NCBI RefSeq assembly: GCF_002159535.1
Contig: NZ_NFIU01000009.1
Coordinates: 20,580-84,579, forward strand
Reading direction: 5' to 3'
DNA: 64,000 nt
DNA from: Olsenella sp. An290
Lineage (GTDB): Bacteria; Actinomycetota; Coriobacteriia; Coriobacteriales; Atopobiaceae
The notes beneath the pieces are model-generated. The model was not told the DNA's origin. It saw only the letters and a program-made list of their open reading frames with translations, and made no database searches. Position numbers and translations under genes: made by a program. This document shows, one piece after another, positions 39,984 through 49,201 of the stretch (positions within the stretch are counted from its first letter, which is position 1; each line of letters starts with the position of its first letter).

Positions 39984-41759
39984 ATGCCTAGCACGCACCC
40001 CTCGCTCTTCTCGCGCTTTCTTTCGTACTATCACGGCCAGCTGCACCTCTTTGTGATCGACACCCTTGCCGCCATCACGGTGGCTGCGATCGACCTGGCC
40101 TTCCCGCAGATTCTCCGCACGCTCACGGGAGGCCTCTTCACGGAGGGGCCGTCCGCCATCATGGGGGCCCTTGTCTACCTTGCCGTGGGCCTGGTCCTCA
40201 TGTACGCCGTTCGCTTTGCCTGCCGCTACTTCGTGATCTTCTGGGGCCACGTCATGGGCGCGCGCATGGAGAGCCGCATGCGTGAGGACCTCTTTGACGC
40301 GTACGAGCGCATGTCCTTCTCGTACTTTGACCATCACAAGACGGGCGACCTCATGAGCCGTCTGGTGTCCGACCTCTTTGACATCTCCGAGGCGGCGCAC
40401 CACGGGCCCGAGTTTGTCCTCATTGGCATTGTGGAGGTCACGGGCTCGTTCATCATCCTCTCGACGATCAACCTGCCGCTCACGGGCGTCCTCGCGCTCA
40501 TTGCGTGCCTGCTCGTGGCCTACAACGTGTACGCCAACTGGCGGATGCGCGCGGTCTACATGGAGAACCGCGTGCGGATCTCCGGCGTGAACAGCCGTCT
40601 GGAGGACTCGCTCGCCGGCGTCCGCGTGGTCAAGAGCTTTGCCGCCGAGGACGTGGAGCGCGCCAAGTTCCGCGCGAGCAACGGCGCCTACCTCGACTCC
40701 AAGACGCGCATGTATCGCGCCATGGGCCGCTACCAGGCCGCCATCGCCGTCATGATGGGCGCGCTCAACACGGCCGTGGTGGTGCTCGGCGGCTGGCTGA
40801 TCGCCGAGGGGCAGATGAGCGCCATCGACCTGGCAACGTATGCGCTCTACATCTCGCTCTTCACGCAGCCGATCACGTCCATCCTGGACTTTACGGAGAC
40901 CTTCCAGAAGGCCATCGCGGGGTTCCGGCGCTTCTGCGAGGTCCTGGACACCCAGCCGGACATCCAGGACCGCTCGGACGCCGTGCCCCTGCGCGTGACG
41001 GAGGGCGCCATCAGCTATCGCGACGTGCGCTTTGCGTACAAGGACGCCGACGGCACCGCAGACGACGAGGTCATTCGTGGACTCACGCTCGACATTGCCC
41101 CCGGCGAGACCGTGGCCCTGGTGGGTCCCTCGGGCGGCGGCAAGTCCACCACCTGCTCGCTCCTGCCGCGCTTCTATGACGTGGACGCCGGCTCCATCTC
41201 CATTGACGGGCAGGACGTGCGCGGCGTCACCCAGCGGAGCCTGCGCGAGGCCATTGGCCTTGTCCAGCAGGACGTCTACCTCTTTGACGGGACGATCGCC
41301 GAGAACATCGCGTACGGCTCGCCCGACGCCACGATGGAGGAGATTCGTGCCGCCGCGCGCAAGGCGAACATCGCGGACTTTGTGGAGAGCCTGCCGGACG
41401 GCTACGAGACCGAGGTCGGCGAGCGCGGCAGCCACCTCTCCGGCGGCCAGAAGCAGCGCGTGGCCATTGCGCGCGTCTTCCTCAAGAACCCGCCGATCCT
41501 CATCTTTGACGAGGCCACGTCCGCGCTCGACAACGAGTCCGAGCAGGCCGTCCAGGAGTCGCTGTCGGAGCTCGCCCGCGGGCGCACCACGCTCGTGATC
41601 GCGCACCGCCTCTCCACCATCAAGAACGCGGACGAGATCGTGACCATGGAGGGCGGCCGGGTCTCCGAGCGCGGCACCCACGAGGAGCTGCTCGCCCGCG
41701 GCGGCACGTACGCGCGCTACTACGAGATGCAGTTCTCGGACGGGGCGCCCGCAAGGTAG
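39984..41759 (+). CDS. ABC transporter, fused permease and ATPase (multidrug/lipid exporter type)
   Basis: A 591-residue half-transporter. The six-helix ABC membrane domain fills residues 1 to about 310 (MSRLVSDLFDISEAAHHGPE coupling region). The nucleotide-binding domain carries Walker A GPSGGGKST, Q-loop, signature LSGGQKQRVAIAR, Walker B ILIFDEATSALD and the H-loop IAHRLS. It should work as a homodimer. Substrate unknown. A single gene between the adhesin remnants and an envelope gene; ATG at 39984. Confidence 0.93.
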   Translation: MPSTHPSLFSRFLSYYHGQLHLFVIDTLAAITVAAIDLAFPQILRTLTGGLFTEGPSAIMGALVYLAVGLVLMYAVRFACRYFVIFWGHVMGARMESRMREDLFDAYERMSFSYFDHHKTGDLMSRLVSDLFDISEAAHHGPEFVLIGIVEVTGSFIILSTINLPLTGVLALIACLLVAYNVYANWRMRAVYMENRVRISGVNSRLEDSLAGVRVVKSFAAEDVERAKFRASNGAYLDSKTRMYRAMGRYQAAIAVMMGALNTAVVVLGGWLIAEGQMSAIDLATYALYISLFTQPITSILDFTETFQKAIAGFRRFCEVLDTQPDIQDRSDAVPLRVTEGAISYRDVRFAYKDADGTADDEVIRGLTLDIAPGETVALVGPSGGGKSTTCSLLPRFYDVDAGSISIDGQDVRGVTQRSLREAIGLVQQDVYLFDGTIAENIAYGSPDATMEEIRAAARKANIADFVESLPDGYETEVGERGSHLSGGQKQRVAIARVFLKNPPILIFDEATSALDNESEQAVQESLSELARGRTTLVIAHRLSTIKNADEIVTMEGGRVSERGTHEELLARGGTYARYYEMQFSDGAPAR

Positions 41760-41826
41760 GCGACCGGTTTCCAGGGAACGGTTCCAGGGGATGGAAGGAG
41801 ATGGTGCCGGCGCGCACCTGCCTCCC

Positions 41827-41864
41827 GTTTTCCTTTCTTTCCCAAGTTTTCCTTTCTTTCCTAA
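41827..41864. repeat. Tandem 19-base polypyrimidine repeat
   Basis: GTTTTCCTTTCTTTCC plus CAA (41827-41845) is repeated at once as the same 16 bases plus TAA (41846-41864). It lies between the ABC gene and the next promoter region, where a TATACT -10 candidate sits at 41941-41946. No gene is present. Confidence 0.85.
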
Positions 41865-42015
41865 TTGGCCGCGAGCTGGGCGTTTTTGCCTCTGGGGTTG
41901 GGCAGAATATGTGACCTGCCGTCCGTGCCGAGCGAATGCGTATACTAAACAGCAAATCTGCTGTGACCCTACGCCGCCCTGCGGCCGCCGGGTCCTGCGA
42001 CGGGGGAAGAGGGGC

Positions 42016-42813
42016 ATGGCTAGGAACCGCGACATCGCGCGCGTGCAGAAGGGTGCGCTCACGGCTGACGAGGCCGAGAAGCTCTTCTCCACCGTTGACC
42101 ACACCGGCCACTCGGACGAGGAACGTGCCCGTCGCCAGCGCGCCCATCGCAAGGAGAAGGGCGTCTCCCTTGACATTGACCCGCTCTCCGAGGAAGACCC
42201 CTCGGGCTCCAACGTGGGGAAGGTCATTGCCAAGACGGCCGTCACCTTTGTGATGCTGCTCCTGGTCCTGGTGGTGGCCGGCCAGGTGTTCTTTGGCCTG
42301 GTTCGTCGCTCCAACACCTCCGACCTCACGCAGAGCGTCACGGTGCGCACCGTGGCCTCGGCCCTGCGCGGCGGCGTGGAGTGGGGCAACGGCTTCACGC
42401 AGTTCCCCGAGGACTTCTCCGTCCAGGAGGCGGACGAGAACACCGGCCGCGTGGAGGTCACCGTCACGGACACGAGCTCGGAGAACGCGCTCGAGTGCTT
42501 TGCGGGCTCTGGCGTGCAGGCTCAGGCGTTTGCGGTGAACTGCCTACTCAATCCCAACATCAACACCGTCGTGTACCACGTCAACGTGCACATGAGCGAG
42601 GACGGGGAGATTCAGCAGTCCGCGCTCTTTGGCTTCCTCAAGCCCACGGGTGACGTGACCTCGTACATCACGTACGTGTGGACCAAGACGCAGTCCGCCG
42701 ACGGCGTCCAGCTCTCGCTGCACATCACGGGACTTGACGACTCCATCCAGGGCGAGCTGCGCGACAAGATCACGACGTCCTTCACGCCCGTCCAGGTGCT
42801 CAAGGGGGAGTAA
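42016..42813 (+). CDS. Hypothetical single-pass membrane protein
   Basis: A 265-residue protein of unrecognised family. A charged cytoplasmic N-terminus (about 72 residues) precedes one membrane helix (VIAKTAVTFVMLLLVLVVAGQVFFGLV), and about 165 residues lie outside. The external part is beta-rich with two cysteines (ALECFAG, AVNCLLN). The ATG at 42016 follows GGGGAAGAGGGG. The upstream open frame (from 41791) has no coding character. It may be cotranscribed with the next gene. Confidence 0.65.
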   Translation: MARNRDIARVQKGALTADEAEKLFSTVDHTGHSDEERARRQRAHRKEKGVSLDIDPLSEEDPSGSNVGKVIAKTAVTFVMLLLVLVVAGQVFFGLVRRSNTSDLTQSVTVRTVASALRGGVEWGNGFTQFPEDFSVQEADENTGRVEVTVTDTSSENALECFAGSGVQAQAFAVNCLLNPNINTVVYHVNVHMSEDGEIQQSALFGFLKPTGDVTSYITYVWTKTQSADGVQLSLHITGLDDSIQGELRDKITTSFTPVQVLKGE

Positions 42814-42945
42814 CCCCCGGTCCCGGGCCCTCAACTTGCCTTTAAGTTTCAGCCTTTCGGCAGGATAGGGCTCTTTTCCCTCCCGAATGTGTCGATTGCG
42901 TGATACCGTAAAAAGTCGGAGGGAGAAAGGGAAAGGGGGCCTTCC

Positions 42946-44811
42946 GTGAAGTGCAAGAACTGTGACGCGGAGCTGCCCGAGAACGCGCGCTTCTGCCCGG
43001 ACTGCGGCACGCCCACCGACGGGGTGCCCACGTCAAAGAAGCTCGAGGAGCCGCTTGAGCCGATGGGCCTGGGCGCGGTGCCGCTTGTGCCCATTGCTCC
43101 GCCTCCACGTGCGTCCAAGGTGGTGCCGAGGATTCCTCGGCCGTACGTTCCGCATTCCAACCAGCGCCCCGCGCGCTACGCGTCCTCGCATCACTCGCCG
43201 CTCATCTGGCTTGACGAGCCGGAGCGCCGCCGTGCCGAGCGCCTTGAGAAGGCCGAGCTGCTCGAGCGCCGCCGCCGCGCGTCGCGCCCTGCCGGAGACG
43301 CCTCCCGCTCCGAGGAGGAGGCACCTCAGGATGTGACCGAGGCCGCCGAGCGCACGACGGACGAGAAGGACCGTGCGCCCGAGGAGACGGTCGAGGTTAC
43401 GGCCGCCGAGCAGGAGCTCGCCGCCGAGGAGGAGCCCGAGCTGGCCGAGGGCGCCGTCGAGGACGGGGTCGCGCCGGAGGGGGTCGCGCTCGACGACGCC
43501 GCGGCCGAGGCTGCCGTGGACGACGGGGGCGAGGCGGAGTCTGGGACGGCTGAGGAGGCCGAGGCCGCCGAGGAGCCCGAGCCTGCCGTCAGCCAGGACC
43601 CCGAGGCTGACGCCGAGGAGACGGACGACGAGCCCGAGCCTGACGCCAAGGTGACGGATGCCACCCCCGTGGCCGACGCGGAGGACGCCGAGCCCTCCGA
43701 CCAGGAGCCGGAGCCGGAGCCCGAGGCCCCCGAGAACACCTCCGACCCCGAGCCCTGGGGCGAGGACGCCTGGGAGGAGGGTGACGCCGACGTAACCTCG
43801 GCCTTTGACCGCATGCCCGACGACGGTGTCCGCCGCATCCTGGGCATCCGCCTCGACCGCTTTGTGGCGATCTGCGTCGTGGCGCTTCTTGCCGTGGTTC
43901 TTATCGGCGGCTTCATTGGATGGACCGCGACGGGCTGGTTTGGCCCGCTTGCCGACAGGAGCGAGCAGGCGCCGGCCGTCCAGCCCCCCTCGGACGGCAG
44001 CATCCCGCCGCTTGACCAGTCCGAGCCCGCCGAGGAGGAGGCGCAGCCCCTCGAGGGAGGCCCCGAGATCAAGGCCGCGCTCGCCGACTACACCTGGGCC
44101 GAGCTCTCCCAGCTCTCCGGCCTCATCGCCGCGGCCGAGGACGATGCCGCCGCGCTTGACATTGCCAAGCTCTACCACCTCTGCACCGAGGAGGGCACCC
44201 TCGACATCCAGGCCACCAAGGACCTCACGCTGAACGACGGCACGGTGGTTCCGATCACCATTGCCGGCTTCCGTCACGACCAGAAGGCCGACGGGTCCGG
44301 CGTCGCGGGCATCTCCTTTGTGGCCCGCGGATCGGCCTCCTCGCAGCCGATCAGCGCGTCGGGCCAGGTCACGAGCTGGGAGGACTCGACGCTGCGCGTG
44401 TGGATGAACGAGGGCCTCATGGCGAACCTCCCCACCGAGCTCGCCGACCTCGTGGTCCCCGTGACCAAGCTCACCAACTCCCCGGCCGGCACGGGCGGGG
44501 CTCAGCAGTCGACGCAGGAGAGCCTCTGGCTGCTCTCCTACTCCGAGATCGTGGGCGAGCTGGGCCAGAACAGCAAGCGCTATGCGGCGTACCAGTCCGA
44601 GGGCGCCCAGTACCAGGTCTTTGCCGACGCCGGCGTGAGCTGGGCCGCAGCCTCGCCCGCGCTCATCCTTGAGTCCGGCGAGTACTGGTGGGAGCGCTCT
44701 CCGGAGCCCACCAATAACCGCTGGTACATGTGCGTGTCCGCCAACGGCGAGCCCTCCTACGGGCACCGCCCGGGCACCGCGGACGCCATCGTCATGGGCT
44801 TCTGCCTGTAG
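42946..44811 (+). CDS. Zinc-ribbon membrane protein with extracellular DUF6273-like domain
   Basis: A 621-residue protein. The N-terminal zinc ribbon (MKCKNCDAELPENARFCPDCG, two Cys pairs) is followed by a basic stretch and then a long acidic Glu/Ala/Pro region (about 115-285). One membrane helix (about 303-328) leads to an external domain (about 370-621) that resembles DUF6273 (LRVWMNEGLMANLPTELADLVVPVTK; YWWERSPEPTNNRWYMCVSANG). It is probably an envelope sensor or structural protein; function unknown. GTG start at 42946 with a purine-rich upstream site. Confidence 0.7.
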   Translation: MKCKNCDAELPENARFCPDCGTPTDGVPTSKKLEEPLEPMGLGAVPLVPIAPPPRASKVVPRIPRPYVPHSNQRPARYASSHHSPLIWLDEPERRRAERLEKAELLERRRRASRPAGDASRSEEEAPQDVTEAAERTTDEKDRAPEETVEVTAAEQELAAEEEPELAEGAVEDGVAPEGVALDDAAAEAAVDDGGEAESGTAEEAEAAEEPEPAVSQDPEADAEETDDEPEPDAKVTDATPVADAEDAEPSDQEPEPEPEAPENTSDPEPWGEDAWEEGDADVTSAFDRMPDDGVRRILGIRLDRFVAICVVALLAVVLIGGFIGWTATGWFGPLADRSEQAPAVQPPSDGSIPPLDQSEPAEEEAQPLEGGPEIKAALADYTWAELSQLSGLIAAAEDDAAALDIAKLYHLCTEEGTLDIQATKDLTLNDGTVVPITIAGFRHDQKADGSGVAGISFVARGSASSQPISASGQVTSWEDSTLRVWMNEGLMANLPTELADLVVPVTKLTNSPAGTGGAQQSTQESLWLLSYSEIVGELGQNSKRYAAYQSEGAQYQVFADAGVSWAAASPALILESGEYWWERSPEPTNNRWYMCVSANGEPSYGHRPGTADAIVMGFCL

Positions 44812-44832
44812 GCGGCCCACCCAGACACGACG

Positions 44833-44875
44833 ACGGGGCGGGAAGGCAGCGCGCCTTCCCGCCCCGTTCTTCTTG
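44833..44875. terminator. Terminator between convergent genes
   Basis: ACGGGGCGGGAAGGC (44833-44847) pairs with GCCTTCCCGCCCCGT (44853-44867), followed by TCTTCTT. It serves the zinc-ribbon gene and may also serve the minus-strand kinase. Confidence 0.9.
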
Positions 44876-44914
44876 CCCAGCGTCCGCCCTGCGGCCTTGG
44901 GACGCGCGCAGACG

Positions 44915-45799
44915 CTACGCGAGCAGCGCCGTCACGTTGCCGAGGACGCTCTCAAAGCTGACGCCGCGCACCTCGTAGTCGGGCTGCGCGGGCGTGATGC
45001 GCATGGCGTCGCGTACGAGGCTGCCGGCAAACTCCGTGGCCGCCTCGAGCCCCCTGCCGGCAAAGATCGCGGCCGTGAGGCCGGACGCAAAGAGGTCGCC
45101 CGTGCCGTGCAGCATGAAGGGCAGGAGCTCCCCGGAGACCTCGCTCACCTGAAGGTCCTTCTCGCCCGCCACGCCCAGGTAGTTGCGGATCACTTGCTCG
45201 CCCCCGCGGACGACGCCCTTGATGACGACCGAGCGCGCGCCCATTTCCACGAGCGCCTCCATCATGCGCGTCACGTAGGCCTCGTCGACGTCCTGGCCCT
45301 CGTAGGGGATGCCCGTGAGGATGGAGGCCTCGGTGAGGTTGGGCGTGAGCACGTCGGCGCCGTCCACGAGGTCGCGCATGGCCGCGCACATCTCGTCGGT
45401 GTAGGTGGGGTACTTGGAGCCGCCGTCCCCCATCACGGGGTCAACGATGCGCAGCGCGCCCGGGTGCTCGCGGTAGAGGCGCAGGATGGCGCCGACCTGC
45501 TCGGCCGAGCCCAGAAAGCCCGAGTAGATGCCGTCAAGCTCGATGCCCTCCTCGGCCCACGCGTCGAGGTAGTCGTTGAGCATGGGGGTCGTGTCGTGCA
45601 TGTAGAAGACGGGGAAGCGCGTGTGTGCCGAGAAGAGCGAGGTGGGGACCGGGCAGACGTCGATGCCGGCGGCCGAGAGCACGGGAATGGCCACCCCGAG
45701 CGAGCACTTTCCGTAGCCGCACAGGTCGTGGACGGCCGCGACGCGCGGCAGGTAGCCGTCGTGGCGCTCGTACAGGGGCATGGTGCTGGCGTTGTTCAT
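44915..45799 (-). CDS. Pyridoxal/pyridoxamine kinase-like (PfkB superfamily)
   Basis: A 294-residue ribokinase-superfamily enzyme that phosphorylates vitamin B6 vitamers in salvage. Evidence: N-terminal VAAVHDLCGYGKCSLGVAIPVLSAAG, YSGFLGSAEQV, DPVMGDGG, PNLTEASILTG and the anion-hole motif HGTGDLFASG near residue 232. Typical PdxY/PdxK length. The ATG at 45799 is preceded by AAGGAGAATCC. Stand-alone gene. Confidence 0.88.
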   Translation of the reverse strand: MNNASTMPLYERHDGYLPRVAAVHDLCGYGKCSLGVAIPVLSAAGIDVCPVPTSLFSAHTRFPVFYMHDTTPMLNDYLDAWAEEGIELDGIYSGFLGSAEQVGAILRLYREHPGALRIVDPVMGDGGSKYPTYTDEMCAAMRDLVDGADVLTPNLTEASILTGIPYEGQDVDEAYVTRMMEALVEMGARSVVIKGVVRGGEQVIRNYLGVAGEKDLQVSEVSGELLPFMLHGTGDLFASGLTAAIFAGRGLEAATEFAGSLVRDAMRITPAQPDYEVRGVSFESVLGNVTALLA

Positions 45800-45960
45800 G
45801 GGATTCTCCTTGTCCGCGGACTGATGGACCAGCGTACAGGGGCAAGCATAGCCGTTCTTGCGCCCGGGCGGCGTCGTGGCCGCGGCCCAACCAAATTCGC
45901 AGCAAATTTGAACCCAGCTGCTTTGGGGGAAGCACGGCCCCTCAAAGGGGGCAATGTCCC

Positions 45961-45966
45961 TATACT
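45961..45966 (+). promoter_or_regulatory. purE promoter -10
   Basis: TATACT lies 33 bases before the purE ATG. Upstream is a small palindrome GCCCCT-CAA-AGGGGGC, a possible operator. The -35 is weak. Confidence 0.5.
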
Positions 45967-45999
45967 AGAGACCGTATGTGACCGCGTGAGAGGAGCATC

Positions 46000-46461
46000 A
46001 TGGCAGACCAGCCGCTCGTGGGAATCATCATGGGTTCCAAGTCCGACCTACCCACCATGGAGGCGTGCACCCAGCAGCTCGAGGAGCTCGGCGTTCCGTA
46101 CGAGCTCGTGATCGCCAGCGCGCACCGCACGCCGGACAAGGTCCACGAGTGGGCCGGCTCTGCGGCCGAGCGCGGCCTGCGCGTGATCATTGCCGCCGCG
46201 GGCAAGGCCGCCCACCTCGGCGGCGTCGTGGCCGCCTTCACCCCGCTGCCCATCATCGGCGTCCCCATGAAGACGTCCGACCTTGGCGGCATGGACTCGC
46301 TGCTCTCCATGGTGCAGATGCCCTCCGGCGTGCCCGTGGCGTGCGTCGCCATCAACGGCGCCAAGAACGCGGCCATCTACGCCACGCAGATCCTGGGCGC
46401 CACCATGCCCGAGTATCGCGAGAAGATCGTCGAGTTCAAGCGCCAGATGGCCGAGGCCTAA
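46000..46461 (+). CDS. purE: N5-carboxyaminoimidazole ribonucleotide mutase
   Basis: A 153-residue class I PurE that converts N5-CAIR to CAIR. The active-site GSKSDLPTM and ASAHRTPDK motifs and the [14 protein letters not shown] loop are all present. First gene of a purE-sortase-purF-purM-purN run. purK is not in the window. Confidence 0.96.
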   Translation: MADQPLVGIIMGSKSDLPTMEACTQQLEELGVPYELVIASAHRTPDKVHEWAGSAAERGLRVIIAAAGKAAHLGGVVAAFTPLPIIGVPMKTSDLGGMDSLLSMVQMPSGVPVACVAINGAKNAAIYATQILGATMPEYREKIVEFKRQMAEA

Positions 46462-46475
46462 CCTAAGGAGCGAGC

Positions 46476-47633
46476 ATGGCATCGCACTTCAAGCAGCCGG
46501 ACGAGAAGCCCCGCCGCACGTCCGGGGGAGGGGGAGCCCAGGGCTCGACCTCGCCTCGCATGGGCGGCAACCCGCGGGCCCATCTGCACACCCGCCGCGG
46601 CGGCGACGAGTCGTACCATGCGCCGCAGGGCAACCCGCACGCCGCCGGAACCCCGCGCTCCAGCGCCGGCTTTGTTCCGGTGATGACCGAGCCCGCGTCC
46701 GGTCAGCAGGGCGAGAACCGACGCCGCTACGAGCCGCACTTTGTCGACACCGACCCGTACGACCTCTCCGGGCGCCGGTCCAAGAACCCCAAGAAGCGCG
46801 CCGCGCGGGTCATCTCCATCACCCTGTTTGTGGTGGGCATTGGCCTCATCCTGGCCGCTGGCGGCATGTGGATCTACAACCAGTGGCAGTACAGCGAGCA
46901 GGACCGTATCAACGAGGAGCTTGCCACCTACGCCGACGTCTCCGACGACGGGTCCACGCCGCCCCAGGTTGACTGGGAGGCCCTCAAGGCCGTGAACCCC
47001 GACGTGGTGGGCTGGGTGCAGATTCCGGGCACCACGGTCAACTACCCGGTCTACCAGGGCGAGAGCAATGACTCCTATCTGCGCACCAACGCCGAGGGGT
47101 CCTACTCCATCGGCGGGCAGATCTTCCTGGACTATGAGAACGCAAAGCCCGGCATGGTTGACTCGCAGACCATCATCTATGGCCACCACCTGCGCAACGG
47201 CACCATGTTCAAGCCGGTCTCCGACATGGAGAACCAGGAGATGTTCGACGGAGTGTCCACGGTCTGGTACGTGACGGAGACGGGCACCTACGAGCTTGAG
47301 CCGCTTCTGCTCTACCACACCGAGGCCACGGACACCAACGTCCGCAAGTTCAACTTTGACTCCGTGGACGACTTCCACTCCTACCTGAACGACCTCCTGA
47401 GCAAGTCGGTGACCAAGCGCTCCGACGCCTCCGAGCTCATCGAAGGCGCCTCCAAGGCGCTCACGCTGGTGACCTGCTTCTACGACGACTACGAGAAGGG
47501 CCGCGTCATCCTGGTGTGCGTGCCCAAGGAGTCGGAGCCCGTCGACGCGGCCGCCGGTGGCACGGACGGCGCGGCCGATGCCGCCGGTGCCGACGCTGCG
47601 ATGGACGGCGCGACCGACGCGCCCGCGGCGTAG
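46476..47633 (+). CDS. Class B sortase
   Basis: A 385-residue sortase. A long hydrophilic, basic N-terminal region (about 105 residues) precedes one membrane helix (ISITLFVVGIGLILAAGGMWI). The class B catalytic domain starts near VVGWVQIPGTTVNYPVYQG. The His lies in IIYGHHL (237/238), Cys334 is in TLVTCFYDDY, and Arg343 follows. The C-terminus is an Ala/Asp-rich tail. It lies 14 bases after purE and 13 before purF, so it is embedded in the purine operon. It might anchor the VPETGD/VPETSD or APETGD proteins; this is inferred. Confidence 0.9.
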   Translation: MASHFKQPDEKPRRTSGGGGAQGSTSPRMGGNPRAHLHTRRGGDESYHAPQGNPHAAGTPRSSAGFVPVMTEPASGQQGENRRRYEPHFVDTDPYDLSGRRSKNPKKRAARVISITLFVVGIGLILAAGGMWIYNQWQYSEQDRINEELATYADVSDDGSTPPQVDWEALKAVNPDVVGWVQIPGTTVNYPVYQGESNDSYLRTNAEGSYSIGGQIFLDYENAKPGMVDSQTIIYGHHLRNGTMFKPVSDMENQEMFDGVSTVWYVTETGTYELEPLLLYHTEATDTNVRKFNFDSVDDFHSYLNDLLSKSVTKRSDASELIEGASKALTLVTCFYDDYEKGRVILVCVPKESEPVDAAAGGTDGAADAAGADAAMDGATDAPAA

Positions 47634-47646
47634 GGTGGTGCGGGGC

Positions 47647-49200
47647 ATGGGAGTCGTGGTACCGCAGGGGGACGACCTGCGCGAGGAGCCCTGCGAGGGG
47701 CTTCACGAGGAGTGCGGCGTCTTTGGCGTCTGGGCCCCCGGGCGTGACGTCGCGCGCATGACCTACTTTGCGCTCCGGGCGCTCCAGCACCGCGGGCAGG
47801 AGTCCGCGGGCATTGCGGTGGGCGACGGGCGCACGGTTCTTGTCCGTAAGGACCTGGGCCTTGTGACCCAGGTCTTCTCGGACGCGGACCTCGCCGCCAT
47901 GCCGGGCAAGGTGGCCTGCGGCCACTGCCGCTACGGCACGGCCGGCGCCAAGGGCTGGGAGTCCGCGCAGCCGCACCTCTCCACCATCAACGACGTCATC
48001 ATTGCGCTGGCGCACAACGGCACGCTGGTGAACTTTGACGCGCTGCGCCGCGAGCTCATCGAGATGGGGGTTCCCTTTAGGTCCAACACGGACTCCGAGG
48101 TCGCGGCCAAGCTGATCGGCTACTTCACGCAGCGCGCGGGGCGCCTGCGGACGGGCATCGCGCACACGATGCGCATGCTCGAGGGCGGCTACGCCATGGT
48201 GCTCGTGCGCGAGAACGCGCTGTACGCGTTCCGCGACCCCCACGGCATCCGGCCGCTGGTGCTGGGGCGGCTGGGGGACGACGGCTGGGTCGTGGCGAGC
48301 GAGACCTGCGCGCTCGACATCTCCGGCGCCACCTTCGTGCGAGAGATCGAGCCCGGCGAGATCGTGCGCATCTCCGACGACGGGATCCGCTCGGAGCGAG
48401 GGTGCAGGCCGGGCTGCCGCGCGGACTGCATCTTCGAGCACGTGTACTTCTCGCGCCCTGACTCCCTGAAGGACGGGACGAGCTTCTACCTCATGCGCCA
48501 CAACATGGGCCGTCGGCTTGCGCGGGAGACCCCCGTTGAGGCCGACCTGGTGATTTCCGTGCCGGACTCCGGGACGCCCGCCGCCGAGGGCTTTGCCCAG
48601 GAGCTGGGGATTCCGTTTGGCACGGGCCTCATCAAGAACCGCTACGTGGCGCGGACGTTCATCCAGCCCACGCCGGAGCTCCGCCAGATGGGCGTGCGCC
48701 TGAAGCTCAACGCGCTGCCGGATGTGGTGCGCGGCAAGCGGCTGGTGATGGTTGACGATTCCATTGTGCGGGGGACGACCTCGCGGCAGATCGTGCGGAT
48801 GCTCAAGGCCGCCGGCGCGACCGAGGTGCACGTGCGCTCGGCCTCGCCGATGGTGCTCTGGCCCTGCTTCTACGGGATTGACACGGGAAGCCAGGACCAG
48901 CTCATCGCCGCGCAGATGTCGCTCGAGGAGATTCGCGCGCACATCGAGGCGGACTCGGTGGGGTTCCTCTCCATCGAGGGGCTGCTCGGCTGCGTTCCGG
49001 CGGGGAGCTACTGCACCGCGTGCTTCACGGGCGAGTATCCCGTCGAGATACCGCGCTCGTTCTGGGAGGAGCGGTTCCTGCCCGGCTTTGAGCCGCGCAA
49101 CCTCAGCCAGGCGTCCGAGATGTCCCGGATGCCCCTGAGCGCCGCCGAGCAAGTGCTGAAGGGGGACGTCCCCCATGTGCCATCAGACAGAAAGGACTGA
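47647..49200 (+). CDS. purF: Amidophosphoribosyltransferase
   Basis: A 517-residue enzyme, the first committed step of purine synthesis (PRPP to phosphoribosylamine). A 22-residue propeptide precedes the glutaminase nucleophile Cys23 (EECGVFGVW). The PRPP loop VMVDDSIVRGTT is intact. Extra cysteines (GCRADCIFEHVYF; CVPAGSYCTACF) fit the propeptide-processed, 4Fe-4S type of PurF. The ATG at 47647 is chosen; the longer upstream frame is overlap with the sortase. Confidence 0.95.
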   Translation: MGVVVPQGDDLREEPCEGLHEECGVFGVWAPGRDVARMTYFALRALQHRGQESAGIAVGDGRTVLVRKDLGLVTQVFSDADLAAMPGKVACGHCRYGTAGAKGWESAQPHLSTINDVIIALAHNGTLVNFDALRRELIEMGVPFRSNTDSEVAAKLIGYFTQRAGRLRTGIAHTMRMLEGGYAMVLVRENALYAFRDPHGIRPLVLGRLGDDGWVVASETCALDISGATFVREIEPGEIVRISDDGIRSERGCRPGCRADCIFEHVYFSRPDSLKDGTSFYLMRHNMGRRLARETPVEADLVISVPDSGTPAAEGFAQELGIPFGTGLIKNRYVARTFIQPTPELRQMGVRLKLNALPDVVRGKRLVMVDDSIVRGTTSRQIVRMLKAAGATEVHVRSASPMVLWPCFYGIDTGSQDQLIAAQMSLEEIRAHIEADSVGFLSIEGLLGCVPAGSYCTACFTGEYPVEIPRSFWEERFLPGFEPRNLSQASEMSRMPLSAAEQVLKGDVPHVPSDRKD

Positions 49201-49201
49201 G

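Noticed and set aside
41791..42015. Upstream extension of the hypothetical membrane protein at 42016
   Set aside because: The extension translates the polypyrimidine repeat and promoter-like DNA; a good ribosome site supports the ATG at 42016.
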